A DNA stretch of 64,000 bases from Romboutsia hominis (GTDB taxonomy: Bacteria; Bacillota; Clostridia; Peptostreptococcales; Peptostreptococcaceae), in contig NZ_LN650648.1 of NCBI RefSeq assembly GCF_900002575.1, forward strand, positions 1,116,001-1,180,000, read 5' to 3'. Under the pieces are notes generated by a model. That model saw only the letters and a list, made by a program, of their open reading frames with translations, ran no database searches and was not told where the DNA came from. Made by a program: the position numbers and the translations under genes. Shown here one piece after another: positions 35,960-44,989 of this stretch (position 1 is the first letter of the stretch; the number at the start of each line of letters is the position of its first letter).

Positions 35960-37165
35960 ATGTTTAATTTAGATGAACAAGTAAAAATTATATTAAAAGG
36001 TGTAGAAGATTTAATAGATGAAAAGGACTTAAGAGAAAAATTAACTAATGCTCACAAAGAGGGAAGACAGTTAGTTGTTAAGTTAGGTCTTGACCCATCA
36101 GCACCAGATATACACTTAGGGCATACTGTTGTTCTTAGAAAAATGAAGCAATTACAAGACTTAGGACACAAGGTAGTAATAATAATAGGAGACTTTACAG
36201 GAAAGATAGGAGATCCAACTGGAAAATCTCAAGCTAGAAAGGCATTAACTACAGAGCAAGTTTTAGAAAATGCAAAAACTTACCAAGAACAAATATTTAA
36301 AGTTTTAGATAAAGAAAAGACAGAAGTAAGATTTAACAGTGAATGGCTAGGAAAGTTAAACTTTGAAGATGTTGTTAAATTAGCTGCAACTATAACTGTT
36401 GCTAGAATGTTAGAAAGAGAAGACTTTAAAAAGAGATATGAAAGCCATACTCCAATATCAGTACACGAATTCTTCTACCCATTAATGCAAGGATATGATT
36501 CAGTTGCTATAAAAGCTGATATAGAATTAGGTGGAACTGACCAAAGATTTAACTTACTTATGGGTAGAGCACTACAAAAAGAATTTGGTCAAGATTCTCA
36601 AGTAGTTATAATGATGCCTATAATAGAAGGACTAGATGGCGTTAATAAAATGAGTAAGAGTTTAGGAAACTACATAGGAGTAGATGAAGAAGCTGGTGTA
36701 ATGTATCAAAAAGCTATGGAAATACCAGATTCATTAATAGTTAAATACTACAACTTAGTAACTGATGTTCACCCTGATGTAGTAGCTGAAATAGAAAAAG
36801 ATTTAAAAGAAGATAGAAAAAATCCAAGAGATATAAAAATGGAACTTGCTAAAGAAATAGTAAGATTATACCACGGAGAAGAAAAAGCAAACTTCGCTGA
36901 AGAAAGATTTAAATCAGTATTCCAAAAAGGACAAATACCTGTTGATATATTAACAGTAGAAGCAGATGCTAATGATTTTGATTTAGCTCAAATAATAGTT
37001 GATAACAAGTTAACTCCAAGTAAAAGTGAATTAAGAAGATTAGTTAAGCAAGGTGGAGTTAAAGTAAATAGTGAAAAAATAGCTGATTTACAAGAAGTAG
37101 TAGCTGAGGGTGAATTAGTAGTTCAAATAGGTAAGAAGAAGTTTATAAAAGTAGTTGTAAAATAA
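35960..37165 (+). CDS. tyrS: Tyrosyl-tRNA synthetase
   Basis: A 401-residue class I synthetase. The HIGH signature appears as [14 protein letters not shown] and the KMSKS loop as [26 protein letters not shown] is the tyrosine/ATP site. The last 60 residues are an S4 RNA-binding domain ([24 protein letters not shown]). Its size and its long C-terminal S4 tail resemble the TyrZ/TyrS2 lineage. AGGAGGG precedes the ATG. Expression should follow tRNA-Tyr charging through the T-box. Confidence 0.97.
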   Translation: MFNLDEQVKIILKGVEDLIDEKDLREKLTNAHKEGRQLVVKLGLDPSAPDIHLGHTVVLRKMKQLQDLGHKVVIIIGDFTGKIGDPTGKSQARKALTTEQVLENAKTYQEQIFKVLDKEKTEVRFNSEWLGKLNFEDVVKLAATITVARMLEREDFKKRYESHTPISVHEFFYPLMQGYDSVAIKADIELGGTDQRFNLLMGRALQKEFGQDSQVVIMMPIIEGLDGVNKMSKSLGNYIGVDEEAGVMYQKAMEIPDSLIVKYYNLVTDVHPDVVAEIEKDLKEDRKNPRDIKMELAKEIVRLYHGEEKANFAEERFKSVFQKGQIPVDILTVEADANDFDLAQIIVDNKLTPSKSELRRLVKQGGVKVNSEKIADLQEVVAEGELVVQIGKKKFIKVVVK

Positions 37166-37172
37166 TATAATT

Positions 37173-37210
37173 AAAAGAGATATAAGAAACTAACTTATAT
37201 CTCTTTTTGG
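37173..37210 (+). terminator. Terminator of tyrS
   Basis: A perfect 14-bp stem AAAAGAGATATAAG/CTTATATCTCTTTT (37173-37186 with 37194-37207) with a T tail. Confidence 0.9.
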
Positions 37211-37373
37211 ATTAATATCCTAATATACCTCACATTATACTTAATGATAAAATATATTATACTAAAGATTAATAGATGATATAACAAGTACTAATTAGAA
37301 TAAAGCAGTTGTAAAAAATAATGATAAATGTTATATTTTATCTATTAAAGACGAAAAAGAGATGAGGAGCTAT

Positions 37374-37904
37374 ATGTATTTACCAAGTAAAATAACTAAA
37401 ATATTATCTAATATGAATAGGTCTTATATCATATACTATAGTAAAGGAAAAATAACATCTGTAGTAGTTGACAATAAAAATATAACTATAAGTGCTAGTA
37501 CAAAAGGATATTTAATAGATATAAAAGGTTCTAAAGTTATATTAAATGATCTAAAATCAATCAAACCTTTACTTATGAAGTTTAGCACAAGTCAAGTTGA
37601 TAAAAGCAAAAGTTTTAAGATATCAGAGAATTTAGTTGAGTTATTTGCTGAAAATGAAAAGACATTTGCTGTTGAGTATTTAAATGGAAATGTAATATCT
37701 ATTATAATGGATAAACCAAGTGTAAAGATAGAAAAAACTGCAACTGGATATTTTTTAGAGATAAATTATAAAGAAATAGCAGTAGATAGCTTAACAGATG
37801 TTAAAAGGTTTTTATCTAAAATGAATATAATAAATGAAAATCAAAAAGAATCTAACAAAAATCAAGAAGAAGATCTATATAAACAATTAAAGCTAGATAT
37901 ATAA
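37374..37904 (+). CDS. Unknown protein made of two similar halves
   Basis: 176 residues with no recognised family. Residues about 19-72 (YIIYYSKGKITSVVVDNKN..STKGYLIDIKG..DLKSIKPLLMKF) and about 99-152 (FAVEYLNGNVISIIMDKPS..TATGYFLEIN..SLTDVKRFLSKM) match in order and spacing, which indicates an internal duplication of a small alpha/beta unit. There is no signal peptide or membrane helix. The C-terminal tail is Asn/Lys/Glu-rich. ATG 37374 is chosen because GAGGAG lies just upstream; ATG 37362 has no ribosome site. Confidence 0.75.
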   Translation: MYLPSKITKILSNMNRSYIIYYSKGKITSVVVDNKNITISASTKGYLIDIKGSKVILNDLKSIKPLLMKFSTSQVDKSKSFKISENLVELFAENEKTFAVEYLNGNVISIIMDKPSVKIEKTATGYFLEINYKEIAVDSLTDVKRFLSKMNIINENQKESNKNQEEDLYKQLKLDI

Positions 37905-37956
37905 AATAAATTTTTGATATATACAAAAATCATATTTCATATATCTTTAATATGAA

Positions 37957-38049
37957 TATAATATTTTTGGAAGTGGATATGACTAAAAATACACACGTAT
38001 TCATGAGGAGAAGGGAAATTTTATAAAAATGTTTTCCTGGGAAATTTTT
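37957..38049 (+). promoter_or_regulatory. Leader with a 15-codon frame and competing hairpins
   Basis: A -10-like TATAAT (37957-37962) is followed by GGAAGTGG and a tiny frame (37979-38026, MTKNTHVFMRRREIL and stop). GGGAAATTTT (38013-38022) and GGGAAATTTTT (38039-38049) can both pair with TTTTCC in 38031-38037. This could be an attenuator for the next gene. It is a weak call based on layout only. Confidence 0.35.
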
Positions 38050-38099
38050 AATACTTAAATTTTATATAGTTTATAAACTATGTAAGAAAGGATATAATT

Positions 38100-38447
38100 A
38101 TGGATGATTATAGAAAATCAATATCTAGAGAAAATATTATAATGCTTTTAATGGCAGGTGGAATTATAGTTTTTAATTTTATAGGGTTTATAATATCATA
38201 CTTTGTATGGAAAGATTATAGTAAAGACTCAGACTTTATAGCTAGAAATGGTAGAAGACTTTTGAATTTTCACATATCATTTTTTATATATGAAATAATA
38301 TCTGGATTATTAGTATTTTTGCTAGTTGGAATGGTATTATTACCACTAGTATCAATAGCCTATTTAGTACTTAATATAATAGCTATGATAAGATATGGAT
38401 CATATAGAGATTATGATTTCCCATTTACACTTAACATTATAAAATAA
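38100..38447 (+). CDS. DUF4870-like small membrane protein
   Basis: 115 residues with about three hydrophobic helices. NIIMLLMAGGIIVFNFIGFIISYFVWKDYSKDSDFIARNGRRLLNFHISFFIYEIISGLLVFLL has the layout of DUF4870 (cytoplasmic loop ending in the LNFHxS motif). Function unknown. GAAAGGA precedes the ATG, and a terminator follows. Confidence 0.82.
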   Translation: MDDYRKSISRENIIMLLMAGGIIVFNFIGFIISYFVWKDYSKDSDFIARNGRRLLNFHISFFIYEIISGLLVFLLVGMVLLPLVSIAYLVLNIIAMIRYGSYRDYDFPFTLNIIK

Positions 38448-38450
38448 AAT

Positions 38451-38490
38451 AAAAAGAACTACATTTAATATATTATGTAGTTCTTTTTTT
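38451..38490 (+). terminator. Terminator of the DUF4870-like gene
   Basis: A 14-bp stem AAAAAGAACTACAT/ATGTAGTTCTTTTT (38451-38464 with 38475-38488) with a T tail. Confidence 0.9.
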
Positions 38491-38623
38491 ATGCACTAAT
38501 TAAATTATATATAAAATAAAATTATTTGAAAATTATGAATAAAAGAAATGTTAATGTATTTACAAAATATGTCTAGTATATTAATGTTAATAGTGAGTTA
38601 TATCAAAAAAAAGGGGGAAAAAG

Positions 38624-39550
38624 ATGAAAAAAACATATATTTCACAAATAGGATTACTAATAGTTGCTATGATTTGGGGAAGTGGATTTGTAGGAACACA
38701 ATTGGCGCTAGATGGGGGACTTACGCCACTGCAAATAATAACACTTAGATTTTTTATAGGAGCGCTTTTGATAAATTTAATCTTTTTTAAACAGATAAAA
38801 GAAAATGTGAGCAAAGATGCAATAAAGTATGGTTGTATATTAGGATTTTTTCTATTTACAGCCTTTGTTGTTCAAACTATAGGGTTAGTTTATACAACAC
38901 CATCAAAAAATGCATTTATAACTGCTACTAATGTAATTATAGTTCCGTTTATAGGATTTTTAATGTATAAACAAAAACTTGATAAAATGGGTATAATAAG
39001 TAGTATATTAACAGTTATAGGAATAGGTATACTATCGCTTGAATCAGATTTTTCTATTAATTTTGGAGACTTTTTAACTTTAGTATGTGCTTTTGGATTT
39101 GCATTTCATATATTCTTTACAAGTAAATATGCTGTAAGGTATAATCCAATAGTACTTACAGCTATACAATTTAGTGTGGCATTTATACTTTCATTATTTA
39201 CACAAATACTTATGGGAGAGGGAAGTATAAATGCTGGTATAGATGGATATCTAGGTGTATTATATCTAGGAGTATTTAGTACTACTGTTTGTTTTTTGGT
39301 GCAAACTATATGTCAAAAAAGTGTTGAAGGAAATAAGGCTGCTATAATACTTTCAACAGAAGCAGTATTTGGAACAATTTTCTCTGTAATTATATTAAAA
39401 GAACTAGTAACATTAAGAATGATTTTAGGAAGTTTTATAATATTTGTAGCCATCATAATGGCTGAAACTAAACTATCTTTTTTAAAGAAAAAAGACATAT
39501 ACATAGAAGAAGCATGTATAGAATCTAACGAAGATACAAGTAAATCTTAA
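38624..39550 (+). CDS. EamA/DMT-family transporter
   Basis: 308 residues, ten predicted helices, two EamA domains. The first opens QIGLLIVAMIWGSGFVGTQLALDGG and ends with a YTTPSKNAFITATNVIIVPFIGFLM helix pair. The second ends with STEAVFGTIFSVIILKE, a conserved DMT motif. It is probably an exporter of metabolites or amino acids. The substrate cannot be inferred from context. GGGGG lies seven bases before the ATG. Confidence 0.92.
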   Translation: MKKTYISQIGLLIVAMIWGSGFVGTQLALDGGLTPLQIITLRFFIGALLINLIFFKQIKENVSKDAIKYGCILGFFLFTAFVVQTIGLVYTTPSKNAFITATNVIIVPFIGFLMYKQKLDKMGIISSILTVIGIGILSLESDFSINFGDFLTLVCAFGFAFHIFFTSKYAVRYNPIVLTAIQFSVAFILSLFTQILMGEGSINAGIDGYLGVLYLGVFSTTVCFLVQTICQKSVEGNKAAIILSTEAVFGTIFSVIILKELVTLRMILGSFIIFVAIIMAETKLSFLKKKDIYIEEACIESNEDTSKS

Positions 39551-39828
39551 TATACATTATATAAAATTAATAATTTAATATAAAAATGGGAAAATAAGGT
39601 TGTAATTATGACTGTATAGATGGTAAACTTATATTTGTAAAAAATTTAAATTTATTGTTTAGGGGATGCTACACCGGGTATATATAAAATATGATCGATA
39701 AGATATTAAATATCTTATTTATAAATAATAAGAATTTATTATTTAGTTAATGTATTTTAGGGTATATAGTATAGTAGTTAAATAATGAATTTAAATTAAA
39801 TTAATATATAAATTGGAGGAGTATAATC

Positions 39829-40380
39829 ATGAAAAAATTTGTTTGTACAGTATGTGGATACATACATGAAGGAGAAACTGCACCAGAAAAATGTCCAGTA
39901 TGTGGAGTTGGAGCTGATAAGTTCGAAGAAATGAAGGGTGAAATGGTTTGGGCTGACGAACACAGAATAGGTGTTGCTAAAGGTGTAGACGAAGAAATAT
40001 TAGAAGGTTTAAGAGCTAACTTTACTGGAGAATGTACAGAAGTTGGAATGTACTTAGCAATGAGTCGTCAAGCTGATAGAGAAGGATACCCAGAAGTTGC
40101 AGAAGCTTACAAGAGAATAGCATTTGAAGAAGCAGAACATGCTGCAAAATTTGCTGAATTATTAGGGGAAGTTGTTGTAGCTGATACTAAAGCTAACTTA
40201 ACTGCAAGAGTAGAAGCTGAATATGGAGCAACTGAAGGAAAATTAAAAATAGCTAAGAGAGCTAAAGAATTAGGATTAGATGCTATACATGATACAGTTC
40301 ATGAAATGTGTAAAGATGAAGCTAGACATGGTAAAGCATTCTTAGGATTATTAGAAAGACATTTTGGAAAGCAAAACTAA
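39829..40380 (+). CDS. Reverse rubrerythrin (N-terminal rubredoxin, C-terminal diiron domain)
   Basis: 183 residues. The rubredoxin-like FeS4 site comes first ([21 protein letters not shown], residues about 4-27), followed by the ferritin-like diiron domain. Helix ligands appear in [36 protein letters not shown] and [11 protein letters not shown]. Classical rubrerythrin has the opposite domain order. Reverse rubrerythrins of clostridia act as NADH-linked peroxide and oxygen reductases and are strongly induced by air. The codons are highly adapted and GGAGG is strong, consistent with high expression. The 278-base gap upstream holds no other gene; IRs at 39695-39720 may be regulatory. Confidence 0.95.
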   Translation: MKKFVCTVCGYIHEGETAPEKCPVCGVGADKFEEMKGEMVWADEHRIGVAKGVDEEILEGLRANFTGECTEVGMYLAMSRQADREGYPEVAEAYKRIAFEEAEHAAKFAELLGEVVVADTKANLTARVEAEYGATEGKLKIAKRAKELGLDAIHDTVHEMCKDEARHGKAFLGLLERHFGKQN

Positions 40381-40393
40381 TTATAGTTTAAAT

Positions 40394-40427
40394 AAAGGGG
40401 TCATCTCATATGAGATGGCCTTTTTTA
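40394..40427 (+). terminator. Terminator of the reverse rubrerythrin gene
   Basis: A stem AAGG(GG)TCATCTCA/TGAGATGGCCTT, with G-U pairs, followed by TTTTTT. Confidence 0.88.
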
Positions 40428-40501
40428 ATTTTTATAATAATATGTGATATACTAATTAAGTAGATAAATAAAACTATAATAAGAGTGAATATGGTGAAGA
40501 G

Positions 40502-41182
40502 ATGATAAAAAGCAGTTATATAGATAATATAAATATATTTAAAAATTTAAAAGATGAAACAAAAGAAGAACTTAAGAAATATAGCAACACAATAAAATTA
40601 GAAAAAAATGAAGTTTTATTTGAGGAAAAAGAAAAAATAAATAATATATACTTTGTTATAGATGGAAAAGTATCTATATTTAAAATAAATGAAAATGGCG
40701 ATAGAAAAGTAATATTTATATTAAATGAAGGCGAAATGATTAATGAAATAACTACAGATAAAAAAAGAGAATCATCAGTATTTTGTGAAGTCTTTGAGAA
40801 CGCCACTATACTAAAATATAATATAGATGATTTTATAAAGGTTATGGAGAAAGATTTTTACTTAACTAAAAATATAATAAATTACATGGAAAGAAGAAAT
40901 AGAAGATTATATAGACAACTAAAAAATTCAATTTCTATAAAAATGGATAAAAAGTTAGCAGCTAAATTATATAGAATAAGCAAAGAATTTGGAACAAATA
41001 AAGGAGTATGGACATTAATAGATGTAAATATAAGCATAACTTATTTATCAGATATGCTAGGATGTAAAAGAGAAACTTTATCAAGGGCAATGAAAACACT
41101 TCAAAATGAAGGATTAGTTAAATTAGAAAATAAAAAAATATTTGTTAAAGAAAAAGGATTATCAGAGTACTTTAAGAAATAG
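40502..41182 (+). CDS. Crp/Fnr-family regulator, probable regulator of asrABC
   Basis: 226 residues. The N-terminal cyclic-nucleotide-binding fold (NEVLFEEKEKINNIYFVIDGKVSIFKINENGDRKVIFILNEGEM) lacks the four-cysteine set of oxygen-sensing FNR. The C-terminal winged HTH has ITYLSDMLGCKRETLSRAMKTLQNEGLV, with the E..SR recognition pattern that binds GTGA half-sites. A perfect GTGA-N6-TCAC palindrome lies between this gene and asrA, so it is the likely regulator of that operon. The signal it senses is unknown. Confidence 0.88.
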   Translation: MIKSSYIDNINIFKNLKDETKEELKKYSNTIKLEKNEVLFEEKEKINNIYFVIDGKVSIFKINENGDRKVIFILNEGEMINEITTDKKRESSVFCEVFENATILKYNIDDFIKVMEKDFYLTKNIINYMERRNRRLYRQLKNSISIKMDKKLAAKLYRISKEFGTNKGVWTLIDVNISITYLSDMLGCKRETLSRAMKTLQNEGLVKLENKKIFVKEKGLSEYFKK

Positions 41183-41212
41183 TAAAACATTAAAGTTTTG
41201 CTATTTCTTTTT
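41174..41212 (+). terminator. Terminator of the Crp/Fnr gene
   Basis: A 15-bp stem AAGAAATAGTAAAAC/GTTTTGCTATTTCTT (41174-41188 with 41195-41209, one mismatch or wobble) overlaps the stop codon and is followed by TTT. Confidence 0.85.
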
Positions 41213-41225
41213 ATTTTTATAAAAA

Positions 41226-41256
41226 CGTGATATTAATCACGGAAAATAATTATAAT
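41226..41256 (+). promoter_or_regulatory. Crp/Fnr-type operator and -10 of the asrABC promoter
   Basis: CGTGATATTAATCACG (41226-41241) is a perfect 16-bp palindrome matching the GTGA-N6-TCAC consensus. TATAAT follows at 41251-41256. The site covers the place of the -35 hexamer, which fits repression at this promoter or activation if the real -10 lies further downstream. Confidence 0.8.
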
Positions 41257-41300
41257 AAATGTTAAAATTTTATCAATAGAAAAGGGAAAAGGTGATTGTT

Positions 41301-42308
41301 GTGAAGATAAAATTAAGCAAAGAAAATTTTAATGAAAAATTGAAAACACTTAGTAATGAATATAAAATATTAGCACCAGTATCATTAGAATATATGGGAA
41401 CTTTCTCAGATACAGACGTTGTAAGATATAAAGAAGTAAGTTCTTTAGATGAAATGGAACTAAATAGAAAATCAAACTTTTCTGCCAAGGAAATAGTATT
41501 TCCTATAACACAAATATTATTTTATTTTACAGAAAATGAATTTAAGGAAAGCGATATTGATGATAAAAAACTATTAATCTTTTTAAGAGCATGTGATATA
41601 AATGCAATGAAAAGACTAGATGAGATATATTTAAAAAATGGAATTGATGAAGATTATTATTACAAAAAATTAAGAGAGAAAGTAAAATTTGTTCTTGTTG
41701 GATGTAGAGAAAGTTTTAGAAATTGTTTCTGTGTAAGTATGGATTCAAATAAAACGGATAATTATTCTATGGGAATTAAAATAGACGATAATGAAGTTTT
41801 CCTAGAAATAAAAGATAAGGATTTAAAAATATTTAATGGAGAAAAATGTGAATTTGAAATAGATTTTGTAAAGGAAAACTTATTTAATATAGAAGTGCCA
41901 CAAATAGATAAAATAAACTCTAAAGAAATATCTAAACATGAAATGTGGCAAGAGTATAACTCAAGATGTATAGCTTGTGGAAGATGCAACTTTGTATGTC
42001 CAACATGTTCTTGTTTTACTATGCAAGATGTTTTTTACAAAGAAAATGAAAAAGTAGGTGAAAGAAGAAGAATATGGGCAGGATGTCAAGTTGACGGCTT
42101 TACAAGTATGGCTGGAGGGCATGAATTTAGAAAAACTAAGGGTGAAAGAATGAGATTTAAAACAATGCATAAAATATATGATTTCAATAAGAGATTTGGC
42201 TACAACATGTGTGTAGGGTGTGGAAGATGTGATGATGCTTGCCCTCAATATATATCATTTTCAAAATGTATAGAAAAAGTAAATGAAATAAGTAAGGAGA
42301 GAAAGTAA
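41301..42308 (+). CDS. asrA: Anaerobic sulfite reductase subunit A
   Basis: 335 residues. An electron-transfer subunit with two [4Fe-4S] cysteine sets near the C-terminus (CIACGRCNFVCPTCSC and CVGCGRCDDACP), preceded by the AsrA-type N-terminal region (FPITQILFYFTENEF..LLIFLRACDINAMKRLDEIYLKNG). In Salmonella and clostridia AsrABC reduces sulfite to sulfide with NADH. The start is GTG 41301, with AAAGGTGA upstream. asrB starts one base after the stop. Confidence 0.95.
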   Translation: MKIKLSKENFNEKLKTLSNEYKILAPVSLEYMGTFSDTDVVRYKEVSSLDEMELNRKSNFSAKEIVFPITQILFYFTENEFKESDIDDKKLLIFLRACDINAMKRLDEIYLKNGIDEDYYYKKLREKVKFVLVGCRESFRNCFCVSMDSNKTDNYSMGIKIDDNEVFLEIKDKDLKIFNGEKCEFEIDFVKENLFNIEVPQIDKINSKEISKHEMWQEYNSRCIACGRCNFVCPTCSCFTMQDVFYKENEKVGERRRIWAGCQVDGFTSMAGGHEFRKTKGERMRFKTMHKIYDFNKRFGYNMCVGCGRCDDACPQYISFSKCIEKVNEISKERK

Positions 42309-42309
42309 T

Positions 42310-43101
42310 ATGAATTCGTATATTCCAGTAGGAGCTAAGATAATAGATATAGTTAAACATACAGATATAGAGTGGACTTTTAGAGTAGAATGTAGTACTA
42401 AAGATGTACTTCCAGGAAAATTTTATGAGATATCAATACCTAAATATGGAGAAAGTCCAATATCTGTAAGTGGATATGGTGATAATTATATAGATTTTAC
42501 AATAAGAAGTGTAGGAAAAGTAACTAATGAAATATTTAATTATAAAATAGGAGATAAATTCTTCATAAGAGGACCATATGGAAATGGTTTTGATATAAGT
42601 ATATATGAAAATAGAGAAATAATAGTAGTTGCAGGAGGAAGTGGAATTGCACCAGTTAGAGGAATTGTAGAATATTTTTATAATAATCCTCAAAAATTCA
42701 AAAGCTTTAAATTAATAGCTGGATTTAGATCACCACAAGATATATTATTTAAAGATGATTTAAAAAGATGGGGTGAAAAATTAGATGTAATAGTTACTGT
42801 GGATAAAGGTGAAAACGATTATAAAGGTAATGTTGGTTTAGTTACAAAATATATACCAGATTTAGAAATAAAAGATGTAAATAATACATCAGCAATAGTA
42901 GTAGGTCCTCCTATGATGATGCATTTTACAGTAGGCGAATTTTTAAAAAGAGATTTGGCAGAAAATAATATATGGGTTTCTTATGAAAGAAAAATGTGTT
43001 GTGGAGTAGGTAAGTGTGGTCATTGTAAAATGGATGATACTTATATTTGCATAGATGGGCCTGTATTTGATTATTCTTATGCTAAAAATCTTATAGATTA
43101 G
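42310..43101 (+). CDS. asrB: Anaerobic sulfite reductase subunit B (FAD/NADH-binding)
   Basis: 263 residues of the ferredoxin-NADP reductase fold: FAD-binding beta-barrel (FYEISIPKYGESPISVSGYG, FIRGPYGNGF), NAD-binding domain (VVAGGSGIAPVRGIVEYF) and a C-terminal cysteine cluster CCGVGKCGHC for a [2Fe-2S] centre. It takes electrons from NADH and passes them to AsrA/AsrC. It lies between asrA and asrC with almost no gaps. Confidence 0.95.
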   Translation: MNSYIPVGAKIIDIVKHTDIEWTFRVECSTKDVLPGKFYEISIPKYGESPISVSGYGDNYIDFTIRSVGKVTNEIFNYKIGDKFFIRGPYGNGFDISIYENREIIVVAGGSGIAPVRGIVEYFYNNPQKFKSFKLIAGFRSPQDILFKDDLKRWGEKLDVIVTVDKGENDYKGNVGLVTKYIPDLEIKDVNNTSAIVVGPPMMMHFTVGEFLKRDLAENNIWVSYERKMCCGVGKCGHCKMDDTYICIDGPVFDYSYAKNLID

Positions 43102-43112
43102 GAGGGAATGTT

Positions 43113-44075
43113 ATGATAAGAGATTTAAATACTAAAAAGACAATGAAAAATGCTTATAGAATAACTAAAAATAGATACGAAACAGCATTAAGAGTTAGAA
43201 TTCCTGGAGGATGTGTTGACTCTGAAAGTTTAATGATAGTATCAAAGATAGCAAATGAGTATGGAAATGGTCAAATACATATGACTACTAGACAAGGGTT
43301 TGAAATACTTGGTATAAAAATGGAAGATATGGAAAAGGTCAATAAGCTTGTCCAACCAATTATAGAAAAAATGGAAATAAATCAAGAAGAAAAGGATAAA
43401 GGATATTCTGCTGCAGGAACTAGAAATATAGCATCATGTATAGGAAATAAAGTATGCCCAAAAGCGCAATACAATACAACTGAGTTTGCAAAGAAAATAG
43501 AAAAAGCAGTATTTCCAAATGATTTACATGTAAAAATAGCTTTGACAGGATGTCCAAATGACTGTATAAAAGCAAGAACTCATGATTTTGGAATAATAGG
43601 AATGACTTTACCGCACTACGAAAGAGATAGATGTGTATCTTGTGGGGCTTGTGTTAAAAAGTGTAAGCAGTTATCAACAGGTGCATTACATGCAGAAAAC
43701 TATAGGGTAATAAGAGACCACAGTAAATGTATAGGATGTGGAGAATGTGTACTTAATTGTCCTACAAATGCATGGAGTAGAGATCCTAAGAAATATTATA
43801 GATTAGCTATAATGGGAAGAAGCGGTAAGAAGAATCCAAGGTTAGCAGAAGATTTTTTAATATGGGCAGATGAAGAAAATATAATTAAGATAATACTAAA
43901 TACTTATAAGTATGTAGAAAAATATATAGATAAAAGTTTACCAAAAGAACATATTGGATATATTGTTGACAGAACAGGATTTATGGAGTTTAAAAAATGG
44001 GCACTTGAGGGTGTAGAATTTGATGATATTACTATTATAAAGGATAATGTATACTGGAGTGGAATAAAATATTAA
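43113..44075 (+). CDS. asrC: Anaerobic sulfite reductase subunit C (siroheme catalytic subunit)
   Basis: 320 residues. The nitrite/sulfite reductase fold appears with GQIHMTTRQGFEILGI and the siroheme/[4Fe-4S] cysteines in SCIGNKVCPKAQYNT and LTGCPNDCIKA. Two ferredoxin-type clusters are inserted (CVSCGACVKKCK and CIGCGECVLNCP). This is the sulfite-reducing subunit, giving the sulfide production typical of sulfite-reducing clostridia. GGAGGG precedes the ATG. Confidence 0.95.
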   Translation: MIRDLNTKKTMKNAYRITKNRYETALRVRIPGGCVDSESLMIVSKIANEYGNGQIHMTTRQGFEILGIKMEDMEKVNKLVQPIIEKMEINQEEKDKGYSAAGTRNIASCIGNKVCPKAQYNTTEFAKKIEKAVFPNDLHVKIALTGCPNDCIKARTHDFGIIGMTLPHYERDRCVSCGACVKKCKQLSTGALHAENYRVIRDHSKCIGCGECVLNCPTNAWSRDPKKYYRLAIMGRSGKKNPRLAEDFLIWADEENIIKIILNTYKYVEKYIDKSLPKEHIGYIVDRTGFMEFKKWALEGVEFDDITIIKDNVYWSGIKY

Positions 44076-44186
44076 ATAAATATAATGACAAAACAAAGTC
44101 ATTACAATATTGTTAATATAGTATAAAATATATCCAATATTTGTTAGAATATAATAAACTAACAATATAATTGGAGGGGAAGGCAT

Positions 44187-44819
44187 ATGATTTCAAGAGC
44201 TGAATTAAAAAATAGTGCTAAAATGCAATTAAAGGGTCATTGGGGATTAGCAATATTAACATGTTTAATATATACTATAATAGTAGAAGGAACAGGTGTT
44301 GAATCAGGGACAGCTACATCTTGGTTAAATGAAAATATAGTTATTACTTTGAACATAATAGGATTAATATTTGCAGGTCCAATACAATTAGGATTTAGTA
44401 GATTTATATTAAATTTAGCAATAGATAATGAAAAAGCTAAATTTACAGATTTATTCTCTGGATTTAATGTTTTTATAAAATCTTTTGTAATAAATTTAAT
44501 AATAACTATAGCTTCAGTAATAGGAACATTTTTATTTGTAATACCAGGTATTATAGTGATGTTAATGTTCTCACAATCATATTATATATTAGCAGAAAAT
44601 CCAGAGTTATCAATAATGGATTGTTTAAAGAAAAGTGCAAATATGATGAAAGGCTTTAAGTGGGAATTGTTTATATTAGAACTAAGTTTTCTAGGTTGGG
44701 CTATATTATGTGTATTTACTTTAGGAATAGGGTTCTTATGGTATACACCATATTATTATACTACATTAGGGAATTTTTATTTAAATTTAAAATCTATTTC
44801 TAACGAAGATATCTTGTAA
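44187..44819 (+). CDS. DUF975-family membrane protein
   Basis: 210 residues with about five helices. It opens ISRAELKNSAKMQLKGHWGLAILTCLIY, the DUF975 signature, and carries FIKSFVINLIITIASVIGTFLFVIPGIIVMLMFSQSYYILAENPELSIMDCLKKSANMMKG. The function is unknown. GGAGGGG precedes the ATG, and a strong terminator follows, so it is monocistronic. Confidence 0.9.
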   Translation: MISRAELKNSAKMQLKGHWGLAILTCLIYTIIVEGTGVESGTATSWLNENIVITLNIIGLIFAGPIQLGFSRFILNLAIDNEKAKFTDLFSGFNVFIKSFVINLIITIASVIGTFLFVIPGIIVMLMFSQSYYILAENPELSIMDCLKKSANMMKGFKWELFILELSFLGWAILCVFTLGIGFLWYTPYYYTTLGNFYLNLKSISNEDIL

Positions 44820-44847
44820 AAATAATACAATATTTATATATAAATAA

Positions 44848-44889
44848 AAAAATGTATACTTGTCAGAACTGGCAAGTATACATTTTTTT
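44848..44889 (+). terminator. Terminator of the DUF975 gene
   Basis: A stem of about 15 bp, AATGTATACTTGTCA.../...TGGCAAGTATACATT with a G-U pair, is preceded by A and followed by T runs. Confidence 0.92.
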
Positions 44890-44989
44890 ATTAAAAATAT
44901 TATTATATTAATCTAATATATATTAATAAAAACTATCACCATTTATCCTAAAAATAAATACTATATAATTAGAAAGGGGGATTAGTAAA

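Noticed and set aside
38548-38748. Short plus-strand frame before the second EamA gene
   Set aside because: It overlaps the EamA start in another frame, and its own start has no ribosome site.
40441-40480. A second Crp-type site before the Crp/Fnr gene (TGTGATAT)
   Set aside because: Only one half-site is visible, with no matching TCAC half at the right distance.
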